DNA of 19,192 bases from an uncultured Acidimicrobiia bacterium (lineage in GTDB: Bacteria; Actinomycetota; Acidimicrobiia; IMCC26256; CALEDW01), in the NCBI GenBank assembly GCA_937949585.1, contig CALEDW010000288.1, positions 1 through 19,192 on the forward strand, read 5' to 3'. Within the stretch, counting starts at the first letter, position 1, and each line of letters begins with the position of its first letter. Below, in pieces: positions 8,129 to 16,098 of this stretch. The notes beneath the pieces are model-generated. The model saw nothing but the letters and a program-made list of their open reading frames with translations, did no database searches and was not told the DNA's origin. The translations under genes were made by a program, and so were the position numbers.

Positions 8129-8994
8129 GCGGACCGACCGTCGCGACCCGGGGCGGTGGAGGCCTGGTGCCGGGGCTCTGCACGGTGACCCTCCGGCAGC
8201 TCGGCGTCGACGACGTGGCCCGGGTCGCGGCCCGGGCCGGGCTGGTCGCGCTCGAGTGGGGTGGTGACGTGCACGTCCCTCCCGGCGACGCCCGCGCCGC
8301 GGCGCGGGCGCGGGCGGCGGGCGAGGCGGCAGGCGCCGGGTCGGTGAGCTACGGGTCGTACCTGATCGCCGGGCCCGACCTCGAGCCCGACGCCGCCACG
8401 CAGGTCGCCGACACCGCCGCCGCCCTGGGTGCGACGACGATCCGGATCTGGTGTCCGTGGGGCGTCCCGCCGGCCACCGGGCCGGAGACCACCGACCCCG
8501 CGGTCGTCGCCGCGCTCGTTCGGGTGGCGGATGAGGCCGCCGAACGCGAGATGATCGTCGGGATGGAGTTCCACGGTGGTACCCCGACCGCCACCGCCGC
8601 CGGTGCCCGGGCGCTGCTGGAGGCGGCGGGGCACCCGGCGTTGTACTGCTACTGGCAGCCGCCGTACTGGGACCCCGAACGGGTCGAACCGGGCGATCCC
8701 TGTCTCGACGTCGCCGACGTCGAGCTCCTCGGTGCCCGGCTGGGGCACCTGCACGTCTACGAGTGGGGTCCCGGCTTGCAGCGCCGGGCGCTGCGGGACG
8801 GCGCCGACCGCTGGTCGGCGGTGCTCACCGCCGCCGCACGCCTCCCGTCGCCGGGGGTGGGGTCGCGGGCCGCGTTCCTGGAGTTCGTGGCCGGTGACGA
8901 CCCCGAACAGGTGGTCGCCGACGCCGCGACGTTGCGGGCCTGGCTCGCCGACGCGGGCCCGGCGGCCGGCGCCCGGGGGGGAGCGGGGAGGTGA
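8125..8994 (+). CDS. Sugar phosphate isomerase/epimerase-like TIM barrel (AP_endonuc_2 family)
   Basis: A 289-residue xylose-isomerase-like TIM barrel. The start LVPGLCTVTLRQLGVDDVARVAARAGLVALEWGGDVHV shows the usual first two strands, with Glu44 on strand 2. Candidate metal ligands follow: Glu148 and His150 in IVGMEFHGG, His208/His210 in LGHLHVYEW, and Glu253 in AFLEFVAGD. By family these ligands bind a divalent cation and support isomerisation, epimerisation or dehydration of a sugar or keto acid. The residues VSGPTVATRGGGG before the barrel look disordered. The GTG at 8125 overlaps the stop of the dehydrogenase by GTGA, and its stop overlaps the next gene the same way. The exact reaction cannot be called. 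Confidence 0.8.
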   Translation: MSGPTVATRGGGGLVPGLCTVTLRQLGVDDVARVAARAGLVALEWGGDVHVPPGDARAAARARAAGEAAGAGSVSYGSYLIAGPDLEPDAATQVADTAAALGATTIRIWCPWGVPPATGPETTDPAVVAALVRVADEAAEREMIVGMEFHGGTPTATAAGARALLEAAGHPALYCYWQPPYWDPERVEPGDPCLDVADVELLGARLGHLHVYEWGPGLQRRALRDGADRWSAVLTAAARLPSPGVGSRAAFLEFVAGDDPEQVVADAATLRAWLADAGPAAGARGGAGR

Positions 8995-9956
8995 CCACCA
9001 CCGTGACCGGTTCGCCGGCGCCGGTGCCGGTCCGATGTGGGCGGCGCATCACCGGGATGGCCGCGGTGCTGCTGCCGTTCACCCCGGCCGGGGAGCCCGA
9101 TCGGCCCGGCTTCGACGCCCACCTCGGACGCACCCTGGACGCAGGCCTGGTCCCGGCGGTGAACATGGACACGGGCTTCGGCCCGATGCTCGACCCGGCG
9201 CTGCGCCGCGAGCTGCTGGTCCGGACGCAAGGGGTCACCGGTGGGCGGCGTTTCGTGGCCGGGGTGCACGTCGACCACCAGGGCCCCTTCGACCTCGACG
9301 CGTACCGGCGTGGCCTCACCGAGGCGGCCGCTGCCGGTGGGCTGCCGATCACGTTCCCCTCCCCGGGCCTCGCCGCCCTCGACGACGACGCCTACGTCGA
9401 GGCGCACCGGGCCTTCGCGGCCGAGGTCGACGCGCTGCTGGCCTTCGAGCTGGGTCCCGAGTTCCACCCGGCCGGGCGGATCCCGTCGATCGAGGTGTTC
9501 ACCGCGCTGCTGGAGGTCCCCGGGATCGTGGGGTGCAAGCACTCCTCGCTGCGGCGCGACCTCGAGTGGCAGCGGCTCGTGGTGCGCGACGCGCGGCGCC
9601 CGGACTTCCTGCTGCTCACCGGCAACGACCGCGCGCTCGACATGGTGATCTACGGCTCGGACTACCTGCTCGGGCTCGCCACGTTCGCACCGGACGCGTT
9701 CGCGGCCCGGGACTCGGCGTGGGCCGACGGCGACCTCGTGCGGTTCTGGGTGCTCAACGACCTGCTCGCGTACCTGGGGCAGTTCGCGTTCCGCGCCCCG
9801 GTGCCGGGCTACCGCCACGACGCGGCGATGTTCCTGCGGCTGCGGGGCCAACTCGCCTGCGACCGCACGCACCCGTCGTCGCCGTCGCGACCGGAGGCCG
9901 ACCGGGAGGTGCTCGCCGAGATCCTGACCCGCCTCGAGGCGGCGCTCACCGGCTGA
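8991..9956 (+). CDS. Dihydrodipicolinate synthase/aldolase family protein (DUF993-like)
   Basis: A 321-residue TIM barrel of the class I pyruvate-aldolase superfamily. It opens ITGMAAVLLPFTPAGEPD (20-37) and continues with LGRTLDAGLVPAVNMDTGFG. The likely Schiff-base lysine is Lys183 in GIVGCKHSSLRRDLEW. The C-terminal half, RPDFLLLTGNDRALDMVIYGSDYLLGLATFAPDAFAARD, is distinctive of the DUF993-like branch. The usual catalytic YNxP segment is FELGPEFHP here, so the Tyr of true DHDPS is missing and lysine biosynthesis is unlikely. It is more plausibly a lyase for a keto-sugar acid made by its operon. A GGGGAG ribosome site abuts the GTG start, which overlaps the preceding stop. The 3' end overlaps the convergent glycosyltransferase gene by 11 bases. 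Confidence 0.8.
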   Translation: MTTTVTGSPAPVPVRCGRRITGMAAVLLPFTPAGEPDRPGFDAHLGRTLDAGLVPAVNMDTGFGPMLDPALRRELLVRTQGVTGGRRFVAGVHVDHQGPFDLDAYRRGLTEAAAAGGLPITFPSPGLAALDDDAYVEAHRAFAAEVDALLAFELGPEFHPAGRIPSIEVFTALLEVPGIVGCKHSSLRRDLEWQRLVVRDARRPDFLLLTGNDRALDMVIYGSDYLLGLATFAPDAFAARDSAWADGDLVRFWVLNDLLAYLGQFAFRAPVPGYRHDAAMFLRLRGQLACDRTHPSSPSRPEADREVLAEILTRLEAALTG

Positions 9957-12639
9957 GCACCACGTCCTCGAGGTAGGTGAAGGTGTGTTCCGCGACGCGG
10001 TCCCAGCCGAGCTCGTCACGGCGGGCCCGGGCCGCGACGGCGGCTGCGGCCACCCGATCGGCGTCCAGGTCGTCGAGCGCGGCCCGCACCGCTTCGGGGG
10101 TGTGACCGCAGGGAATCCCGGCCGGCCCCAGGGTCTCGGTGAGGAACGGCCAGTCCGAGATCAGCGCCGGGATCCCCACGCCCAGCGCGTCGGCGGCGGT
10201 GCCGGTGGCGAGCATCTCGCCGTGGGGGTCGAAGGGCAGGGCGAGCAGGTCGCAGCAGGCCAGGCGTGTCGCGTACTCCTCGGGAGGAACGCCCCGGTAC
10301 GTCTCGGCCACCACGATGCGGGGGTCCTCGGGTGCGGTCTCGCCGATCGCCAGCGACCAGCACGCGACCTGCAGGTCCCGGCGCCGGCAGGCGGCAAAGC
10401 CGGCGAGGAACGCCGTCACGTGCTTGTCGGGCCGGGGCGCGCCGAGGAGACCGATGCGGAGTCCACCGGGCGGCAGGGGCGGGAGCCCGAGGCGGGCCTC
10501 GGCGTCGGTGCGGTTGGGCCGGTCCGCCCACAGCTCGCCGAAGTGACCGTGGGGGATCACCTCGTGCCGACAACCGGGCCGGAACCGGTAGCGCGTCGTC
10601 ATCCGGTTGCGACCCCACCGGGAGTGGTGGATCACCGCGTCGGCCGCGTCCGCCCACGCCGCATAGATCGGGTCCCAGATCTCGGGACGGCGGTCGTGGG
10701 GGGTGAGGTTGTGGGCCGTCCACACCACCGGGATCCCCGCCTGCCGCAGCGTCTCGATGATGTGGCGGTGCGCGCCCAGGTCGTCGAAGGCGAGCCACTC
10801 CGGCCAGTGCAGGTGGAACAGGTCGACGGCGCTCGGCGGCACCGAGGGGTCCCCGAGCGGGCCGAGCGGGCTGGGAACGGTGCGGACCCGGTCGGCCAGC
10901 GGCTCGTAGAGGCACCGGTGGTAGTGGTGCCCGTGGGCGGTGGACGCCACGCGCAGCAGCGGGGTGACCCGCAGCTCGATCTGGAGGGAGCGGGCCGGGC
11001 GGACGTCCACCTGGTGGCAGCGCACGAGCGACGACCAGGGGGTGCGCCACTCGGCGAGGCCCTCCACGTCGATCACGTCGACGGCGGGGTCGGGTCCGTT
11101 GCCCCCCGCCGCCCGGGCCTCGACCCGCAACGGCCGCAGCGCGGTTTCGGGGACGACCCAGGTGACCACGTCGGGGGTCGTGTCGAACCACAGCTCGTCG
11201 TGCACCACGATCGTCCGCCGTTCCACCCGGAGCCGGGCCCGCCGGCCGCCGGGGATCCCCGTTGCGGGGTCGGGCTCCAACTCGCCGGCCGGCCAGTGCC
11301 GGTCCCAGGTCGCCTCGACGGTCCCGTCGTCGAGGCGCACCGAGGCCGGCCGACCACCGCCGACGGAGCGGCGCAGCCCTTGGGTCACCAGCGGGGTCCA
11401 GGCCGGGAGGTCCCGGTCGACCGGTGCCTCGAACGAGCCGGGGTGGGCCGGGGAGGGCAGGTAGTGGGAGCGGGTGGCGCCGACGAACGGCCACGCGAAC
11501 CGCAGTGCGGGGCTCGCGTGTACCCAGACCGCGGCCTGTCCGCCCGGGCCGGGCGGTTCGAACACGAGCAGCCGGTCCCGGCCCGGCCGCGCCGGTCGGG
11601 GCGGCGCATCGCACGGCGGCGGCTCGGCGTCGGGCGGACGAGGCGGGTGGCGGAGACGGGCCGCGACCCAGGCGAGCTTGCCGAGCAGGTCGAGGCTCAG
11701 CTGGAGGCGGCGGGCCGGGCCCCGGTAGGCATCCTGGTCGCGGTGGCGGTGCGCGTCGGTGATCCCGTCGCGCAGGTCGGCGGCGAGCGCGTCGAGCGCG
11801 GCGGTGGCCCGGGCCTTCCAGGCCGCCGGGTCGGCGAGCATCCCGAGGCGCGACCCGACGGCGGCCAGCTCCACGGTGAGGGCCTGGGCGAGCGGCCCGG
11901 TGCTGCGCCCCCAGGGCACCGCGGAACCGTCGGGGCCGCACACCGCCTCCACCAGGGCGATGGCGGCGGCGAGTCCCTCGTGCCACACCGCACCAAGCCG
12001 GCCGGCGAGCGGCTCGCAGAACAGCCAGATGTCGGCGGTGTAGATGTCGTACCGGCCGGTCCGCCGGTTGGAGTCGTCGACGTAGCGGTACGGGTTCTCG
12101 CCGAGCAGGGTGGCGGTGCGGGCGACGAGGTCGTCGAGGAGGTGTGTGCGCTCGGCGAGCCCGAGCCGGTGGCGGGCCGCTTCCACCCGGGCCAGCACCG
12201 CCGCGTAGTTGCGGGGCAGTACCCCCGCGTCGAGCAGCTCGACCCAGTCGCTCGAGTCGCAGGCCCGGGCCACCTCGTCGCGCTGGTGGCCGGTGAGTCC
12301 CTCCAGGAGGGGGTTGCCGTCGAAGGGGCCGTGGCGGCCGAGGGTCTCGGCGATCCGGTAGGAGAAGAACGTGTGCGTGACGGCGCCGTTCACCTCGGCG
12401 AGGAGCCGGCGGATCACCTCGAGGACCGGCGCCCCCGCCACCTCCTCGACGCCGGCGTCGCCGAGGTGGCCGAGGGTGTAGACCGCATCGGCGCGTACGT
12501 CGGCGCCCACGACGTGCCCCGCGAAGCTGCCCGGCAACCGCCAGTCCCGAAGGTGGGTGTGGACGAGACGGGTGAGCCGGTCGACGACGAGCTCGACGCA
12601 GCGGTCCGCCAACCGGCCGAACGGGTCGGCCGGCTTCAC
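9946..12639 (-). CDS. Fusion protein: alpha-toroid/beta-sandwich carbohydrate-enzyme-like region plus GT4-type glycosyltransferase
   Basis: An uninterrupted 897-residue frame with two unlike halves. Residues 1-345 are helix-rich and recall the (alpha/alpha) toroid of DUF2264/heparinase-like enzymes, with GRYDIYTADIWLFCEPLA (195-212) and AVPWGRSTGPL (240-250). Residues about 355-560 look like a beta-sandwich (RARLRVERRTIVVHDELWF, VVTWVVPETALRPLRVEARA). Residues about 562-897 are a complete GT-B fold: VDLFHLHWPEWLAF (605-618), VVWTAHNLTPHD, VIPHGHFGELW (694-704), LGAPRPDKHVTAFLAGF (732-748) and GTAADALGVGIPALISDWPF (813-832). The first half would cleave or bind a glycan or uronide, and the second would use a nucleotide sugar. 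No signal peptide is visible, so it is probably cytoplasmic. The GTG at 12639 shares GTGA with the PmoA stop. The toroid family name is tentative; the glycosyltransferase is firm. Confidence 0.75.
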   Translation of the reverse strand: MKPADPFGRLADRCVELVVDRLTRLVHTHLRDWRLPGSFAGHVVGADVRADAVYTLGHLGDAGVEEVAGAPVLEVIRRLLAEVNGAVTHTFFSYRIAETLGRHGPFDGNPLLEGLTGHQRDEVARACDSSDWVELLDAGVLPRNYAAVLARVEAARHRLGLAERTHLLDDLVARTATLLGENPYRYVDDSNRRTGRYDIYTADIWLFCEPLAGRLGAVWHEGLAAAIALVEAVCGPDGSAVPWGRSTGPLAQALTVELAAVGSRLGMLADPAAWKARATAALDALAADLRDGITDAHRHRDQDAYRGPARRLQLSLDLLGKLAWVAARLRHPPRPPDAEPPPCDAPPRPARPGRDRLLVFEPPGPGGQAAVWVHASPALRFAWPFVGATRSHYLPSPAHPGSFEAPVDRDLPAWTPLVTQGLRRSVGGGRPASVRLDDGTVEATWDRHWPAGELEPDPATGIPGGRRARLRVERRTIVVHDELWFDTTPDVVTWVVPETALRPLRVEARAAGGNGPDPAVDVIDVEGLAEWRTPWSSLVRCHQVDVRPARSLQIELRVTPLLRVASTAHGHHYHRCLYEPLADRVRTVPSPLGPLGDPSVPPSAVDLFHLHWPEWLAFDDLGAHRHIIETLRQAGIPVVWTAHNLTPHDRRPEIWDPIYAAWADAADAVIHHSRWGRNRMTTRYRFRPGCRHEVIPHGHFGELWADRPNRTDAEARLGLPPLPPGGLRIGLLGAPRPDKHVTAFLAGFAACRRRDLQVACWSLAIGETAPEDPRIVVAETYRGVPPEEYATRLACCDLLALPFDPHGEMLATGTAADALGVGIPALISDWPFLTETLGPAGIPCGHTPEAVRAALDDLDADRVAAAAVAARARRDELGWDRVAEHTFTYLEDVVLSR

Positions 12640-13412
12640 CCTGTCCACGTCGCGTACGCCTCCGCGGCCCGGGCGGCATCCCAGTGACCGTCGTGGACGA
12701 TCACCCGGTGGCGCAGCACCAAGGGTTCGCCGGCGGGGAGCCGCAGCGGCTCGTGCCAGAGGAACGCGGCGTTGCAGAAGTTCGCCCACCCGGTCCCGTA
12801 GGTCTCGGCCCGGGTGCTGGCGTACCACGGCACGGGGTGCCGGGGGTTTTGGGGGTGCCAGCACAGCACCACCCCGGCCGGTCCCGCCGGGGTGTGGCCG
12901 GCCAGCGCGCACCACGGGGCCGGCTCTCCCAGCACCCGTGCCCGCGACGTGCCGTCCGGCAAGCAGAGAGTGGTGTCGGTCCAGTCGCCGGCGCCGCGCA
13001 GGGTGAGACCGCCGTAGCCGCCCCAGGTGGTGAAGGGGGTGCGGTCGAGCACGACGTCGCGTGCGGCGACCAGCGTCTCGGTCCAGTCGATCGCGTAGGC
13101 ACCGTCGAGGTCGCGGTGGTGGAGTTCACGGGTTTCCCGGACCGCCACCGCCTCACCGTCGGGACGGACCCAGTCGATCTCGGCCCGCAGGCCCGTCACC
13201 GGGTTGCCGGTCACCGTCCGGGTGCGCAGCACCCCGAACGGCGGTACCTCCTCCCAGAAGTTGTCACCGTCGACGAACTTGATCGCGAACCACAGCCCGT
13301 GGTGCCAGGGGTGGTCGGCCGGGGCGTCGACCGTGAGGCAGGCCCCGGCGGGGCTGCGCAACGGGTGCACGTGCGGGCGCGGCGGGTCCCAGACCGCACG
13401 CCAGCGCCGCAC
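12636..13412 (-). CDS. PmoA family protein (DUF6807)
   Basis: A 258-residue protein with the family core DHPWHHGLWFAIKFVDGDNFW (33-53), corresponding to the DHPHHRGLWF...DFW pattern of DUF6807/PmoA proteins. PRPHVHPLRSPAG precedes it, and beta-rich segments and WGGYGGLTLR, AGVVLCWHPQNPRHPVPWYA follow. Despite the PmoA label these are not methane monooxygenase subunits; they occur in carbohydrate-catabolic clusters, usually beside Gfo/Idh oxidoreductases or TIM-barrel isomerases, and their reaction is not settled. The start GTG at 13412 is only 9 bases after the upstream neocarzinostatin-like gene's stop. The protein seems to lack the first beta strand seen in many relatives, so the N-terminus may be short. 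It is coupled by GTGA to the fusion glycosyltransferase. Confidence 0.78.
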   Translation of the reverse strand: MRRWRAVWDPPRPHVHPLRSPAGACLTVDAPADHPWHHGLWFAIKFVDGDNFWEEVPPFGVLRTRTVTGNPVTGLRAEIDWVRPDGEAVAVRETRELHHRDLDGAYAIDWTETLVAARDVVLDRTPFTTWGGYGGLTLRGAGDWTDTTLCLPDGTSRARVLGEPAPWCALAGHTPAGPAGVVLCWHPQNPRHPVPWYASTRAETYGTGWANFCNAAFLWHEPLRLPAGEPLVLRHRVIVHDGHWDAARAAEAYATWTG

Positions 13413-13421
13413 CCGGCGATC

Positions 13422-14207
13422 CTAGGTGCGCCGGACACGCGGCCGAGGTGGTCCGGCGGCCACGAGGAGGCCGAGTCCCACCGCCAGCAGCCCGAGCCCG
13501 AGCGTCACGTGGGTGAACACCCCGGTGCCGGTGGTGGGCAGCGGCGCGCCCGGGCCGGTGGCGGTCCCGGTGGGAGCCACGCCCGGGCCGGACCCGGCGG
13601 TGGGGACCGGTGCGGGGTTCCCGGTGGGCCCGCCCGGCGACGGGCTCGGCGGCGGGGGCGCCGTCGTCGGTGTGGGTGCAGCCGACGTGCGGAACCGGAC
13701 TTCGGTGAAGGTGTCCTGGGAACGGTCGGCCACGCCGTGAGCGGCCATGGTGATGACGGAGCAGCCGCTGCGGAGGCAGTCGACCTCGGTGCCGTTCCCG
13801 TCGGTGTAGCGGGCCTTCACCTCGAGGGTCACCGTGAACGACCCGTCGGGGGCCATGGGGGCCTGGCCGGGGCCGGCCGAGGCGCGAGGGTGGACCCACT
13901 TGGCGGCGCCGTAGCGGTTGGCGTCCCGCCAGAACTCGGGGGCGCGGGGACCGAACACCACGTAGATCCCCACGCCGTTGTTCCGGTTGGGGTCGAAACC
14001 CCGACCGGTGACGGTGATCGTGGCGCCCTCCGGGTCGAGGCCGGAGGCCGGTGTCACCGTCACCGACGGGCTCGATGCGATCACGGTCGCCTCGAGGCGG
14101 CCGGGTGGCCACAGGGCGGCGAGGATCGGGACGCTGAGGGTCAGGGCGAGCAGCACCCGGCCCAAGGCGGGGCCGGGCCGGGTGCGGGTGCAGCGGTGGG
14201 CCGTCAC
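13422..14207 (-). CDS. Secreted neocarzinostatin-like domain protein with LPTTG cell-wall anchor (NCS-like protein 1)
   Basis: A 261-residue exported protein. A signal peptide (RVLLALTLSVPILAALW) leads to an Ig-like domain starting VTVTPASGLDPEGATITVTGRGFD (49-72), which closely recalls neocarzinostatin apoproteins. GIYVVFGP (80-87), the disulfide pair Cys144-x4-Cys149 in EVDCLRSGCSV, and AAHGVADRSQDTF (155-167) follow. A Pro/Thr/Gly-rich spacer (173-222) leads to a sortase signal: LPTTG (223-227), a hydrophobic helix and an Arg-rich tail. It should therefore be attached to the cell wall. Its GTG start at 14207 overlaps the hmuV stop, making it the last gene of the heme operon before a 9-base gap. 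A role in heme capture is inferred from position only. Confidence 0.8.
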   Translation of the reverse strand: MTAHRCTRTRPGPALGRVLLALTLSVPILAALWPPGRLEATVIASSPSVTVTPASGLDPEGATITVTGRGFDPNRNNGVGIYVVFGPRAPEFWRDANRYGAAKWVHPRASAGPGQAPMAPDGSFTVTLEVKARYTDGNGTEVDCLRSGCSVITMAAHGVADRSQDTFTEVRFRTSAAPTPTTAPPPPSPSPGGPTGNPAPVPTAGSGPGVAPTGTATGPGAPLPTTGTGVFTHVTLGLGLLAVGLGLLVAAGPPRPRVRRT

Positions 14208-15055
14208 GTCGTACCTCCGGGGGTCGGGGATGCGGGTGATCGGCGCGCAGGGCGGCGCGCGCAGATGAGGGGCTGGCCGGTGCCGGGGTGGGTCACGACG
14301 TCCACCTGGTGGCGGTAGGCGGCGTGCAGCAGCTCGGGGGTGAGGACGCAGGCAGGCGGGCCGGCGCCGAACACCCGGCCGTCGTGCAGCAGCAACACCC
14401 GGTCGGCGCACCAGGCTGCCGCCGACAGGTCGTGGAGCACGCAGCCGACGGCACCGCCGGCGGCGGCCCGGGCCCGCATGAGGTGCAGCACGAGCTCCTG
14501 GTGGTGCAGGTCGAGTCCGGCCGTCGGTTCGTCGAGCAGCAGGACGGGGGTGTCCTGGGCGAGGACGCGGGCCAGCGCCACCCGCCGCTGCTCCCCGCCC
14601 GACAGCTCCGTGATCCGTCTCCCGGCCAGGTGGGTGGTGTCGGTGAGGGCCAGCGCCTCGGCGACCACGAGGTCGTCGGGGCGGGGCGCCCGTCCGGCCC
14701 AGGCGGCCCGTCCCATCTCCACCACCTCCCGCACGGTGAACGGGAACGCCACGGTGTGCTGCTGGGGGAGCACCGCCCGAATCCGGGCCAGATCGCCCGG
14801 AGGGATGCTGTGGAGCTGCCGACCGTCGACACAGACCGTTCCCGTCCGCGGGTGCAGGTCGCCGGCCAGGGTGGCCAGCAGCGTGGACTTCCCCGCGCCG
14901 TTGGGTCCCACGATCACCACGACCTCACCGGCGCCGATCCGGCAGTCGACCCCGGCCAACACGTCCCGTCCGCTGCGACGGACCCAGAGGTCGTCGGCCT
15001 CGATCCGGTGACCGACGCCGTGCGCGGCGCGGACCGTCGGCGATCGGGCCCTCAC
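14204..15055 (-). CDS. hmuV: Heme ABC transporter ATP-binding protein HmuV
   Basis: A 283-residue ATPase of the FecE/HmuV/BtuD group. Walker A is GPNGAGKST (50-58), the Q-loop is in AVLPQQHTVAFPFTVREVVEMGR, the signature LSGGEQRRVALARVL spans 151-165, Walker B is VLLLDEP (171-177), and the switch His is 208 in CVLHDLSAAAWCADRV. The PQQ...FPFTV..VV.MGR segment is characteristic of heme importers. The GTG at 15055 overlaps the permease stop (GTGA), and the stop overlaps the downstream neocarzinostatin-like gene. It energises heme import together with HmuU and HmuT. Confidence 0.88.
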   Translation of the reverse strand: MRARSPTVRAAHGVGHRIEADDLWVRRSGRDVLAGVDCRIGAGEVVVIVGPNGAGKSTLLATLAGDLHPRTGTVCVDGRQLHSIPPGDLARIRAVLPQQHTVAFPFTVREVVEMGRAAWAGRAPRPDDLVVAEALALTDTTHLAGRRITELSGGEQRRVALARVLAQDTPVLLLDEPTAGLDLHHQELVLHLMRARAAAGGAVGCVLHDLSAAAWCADRVLLLHDGRVFGAGPPACVLTPELLHAAYRHQVDVVTHPGTGQPLICARRPARRSPASPTPGGTT

Positions 15056-16098
15056 GCCCAGCCTCCCTGGCGGGCCCGGGTGCGGCGCAGTTGCCAGAAG
15101 AACACCGGGCTGCCGACCAGCGCGGTGAGCACGCCCAGCGGCAGCTCGGCGGGTGCGGCGACGGTACGGGCCAGGAGGTCGCCGCCCACGAGCACCACGC
15201 CGCCGGCGAGGGCCGAGGCGACGATGAGCGCCCGGTGGGCGGGACCGATCACCATGCGAACCAGGTGGGGGACGACGAGTCCGACGAAGCTGATGATCCC
15301 GGCCACGGCCACCGCGGCAGCGGTGAGCGCGGCGACCACGACAAGCAGCTCGAGGCGCCGTCGTTCGACCGGTACCCCGAGGTGCCGGGCGGAGCGTTCC
15401 CCCAGGGCGAACAGGTCGAGGTCGCGTCCCCGCCGGAGGGCCAGCACGAGCCCGACCGCCGCGACCGGCCCGACGGCGCCGACCTTGATCCAAGCGGCCT
15501 GGGCGACCGAGCCGAGCGTCCAGAACGTGATGCTGCGCAACTGCTCGGCGTCGGAGACGAACAGGCACAGGCCGATGAGCGCCCCGGCCATCGCGTTGAG
15601 CGCCACGCCGGTGAGGATGAGGGTCACCACCTCGGTCCGACCTTCGCGGCGTGCCGCGGCGTACACCGCCAGCGTGGCGAGGCACCCGCCGACGAACGCG
15701 GCGAGGGTGAGGGTCCAGCTCCCGAGCGGGGCGCCGGCCACCACGATCGTCACCACCGCCGCCAGGGCCGCACCGGAGGACACCCCGACCAGGCCCGGCT
15801 CGGCCAGCGGGTTGCCGAGGGTGCCCTGCATGACCGCCCCGGCCGCACCGAGCGATCCGCCCACCACGAGGCTGAGCGCCACCCGCGGGAATCGAATGTC
15901 CCAGAGCACCGACTCGGCCAGCGCCCCGGGCGGAGCGCCGATCCGGATGCCGAGCCGGTCGAGCCCGGCGCGGTGCAGCACCGACGAGACGACCTCGGCG
16001 GCGGCGACCGGGAACGCCCCGACCATCCCGGCGACCACGGCGAGGACCACGAGGGCCAACGCCAGGGCCGAGGTGAACCCGAGGACCCGGCCGCTCAC
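15052..16098 (-). CDS. hmuU: Heme ABC transporter permease HmuU (FecCD family)
   Basis: A 348-residue polytopic permease with roughly nine to ten hydrophobic helices. The FecCD signature is complete: RFPRVALSLVVGGSLGAAGAVMQGTLGNPLAEPGLVGVSSGAAL. TLILTGVALNAMAGAL, FWTLGSVAQAAW, ARHLGVPVERRR, and the coupling/terminal region GIISFVGLVVPHLVRMVIGPAHR follow, with APAELPLGVLTALVGSPVFFWQL at the C-terminus. The length is as expected for the family. The GTG at 16098 and both ends share GTGA with neighbours, so the transporter genes should be made in step. It forms the membrane channel for heme, with HmuT as receptor; family members also move siderophores or cobalamin. Confidence 0.88.
   Translation of the reverse strand: MSGRVLGFTSALALALVVLAVVAGMVGAFPVAAAEVVSSVLHRAGLDRLGIRIGAPPGALAESVLWDIRFPRVALSLVVGGSLGAAGAVMQGTLGNPLAEPGLVGVSSGAALAAVVTIVVAGAPLGSWTLTLAAFVGGCLATLAVYAAARREGRTEVVTLILTGVALNAMAGALIGLCLFVSDAEQLRSITFWTLGSVAQAAWIKVGAVGPVAAVGLVLALRRGRDLDLFALGERSARHLGVPVERRRLELLVVVAALTAAAVAVAGIISFVGLVVPHLVRMVIGPAHRALIVASALAGGVVLVGGDLLARTVAAPAELPLGVLTALVGSPVFFWQLRRTRARQGGWA

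Noticed and set aside
9946..12639. Possibility that the fusion is two genes or a sequencing frameshift
   Set aside because: The frame is continuous, the beta-sandwich runs directly into the first strand of the transferase (around residues 550-575), and there is no stop or ribosome site at the junction. Checking against homologues is still worthwhile.
9985..12687. 900-residue plus-strand open frame opposite the fusion glycosyltransferase
   Set aside because: It is a GC-driven shadow rich in Gly, Arg and Pro with no domain; the minus strand shows clear glycosyltransferase motifs.
12636..13412. PmoA as a methane monooxygenase subunit
   Set aside because: The sequence has no membrane helices or copper-site pattern of particulate methane monooxygenase; it shows the DHPxHHG motif of the unrelated DUF6807 family.
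13600..13690. Repetitive Pro/Thr/Gly-coding stretch in NCS-like gene 1 as a possible DNA repeat array
   Set aside because: It is a low-complexity wall-spanning spacer without a regular nucleotide unit; it is not a CRISPR or tandem array.
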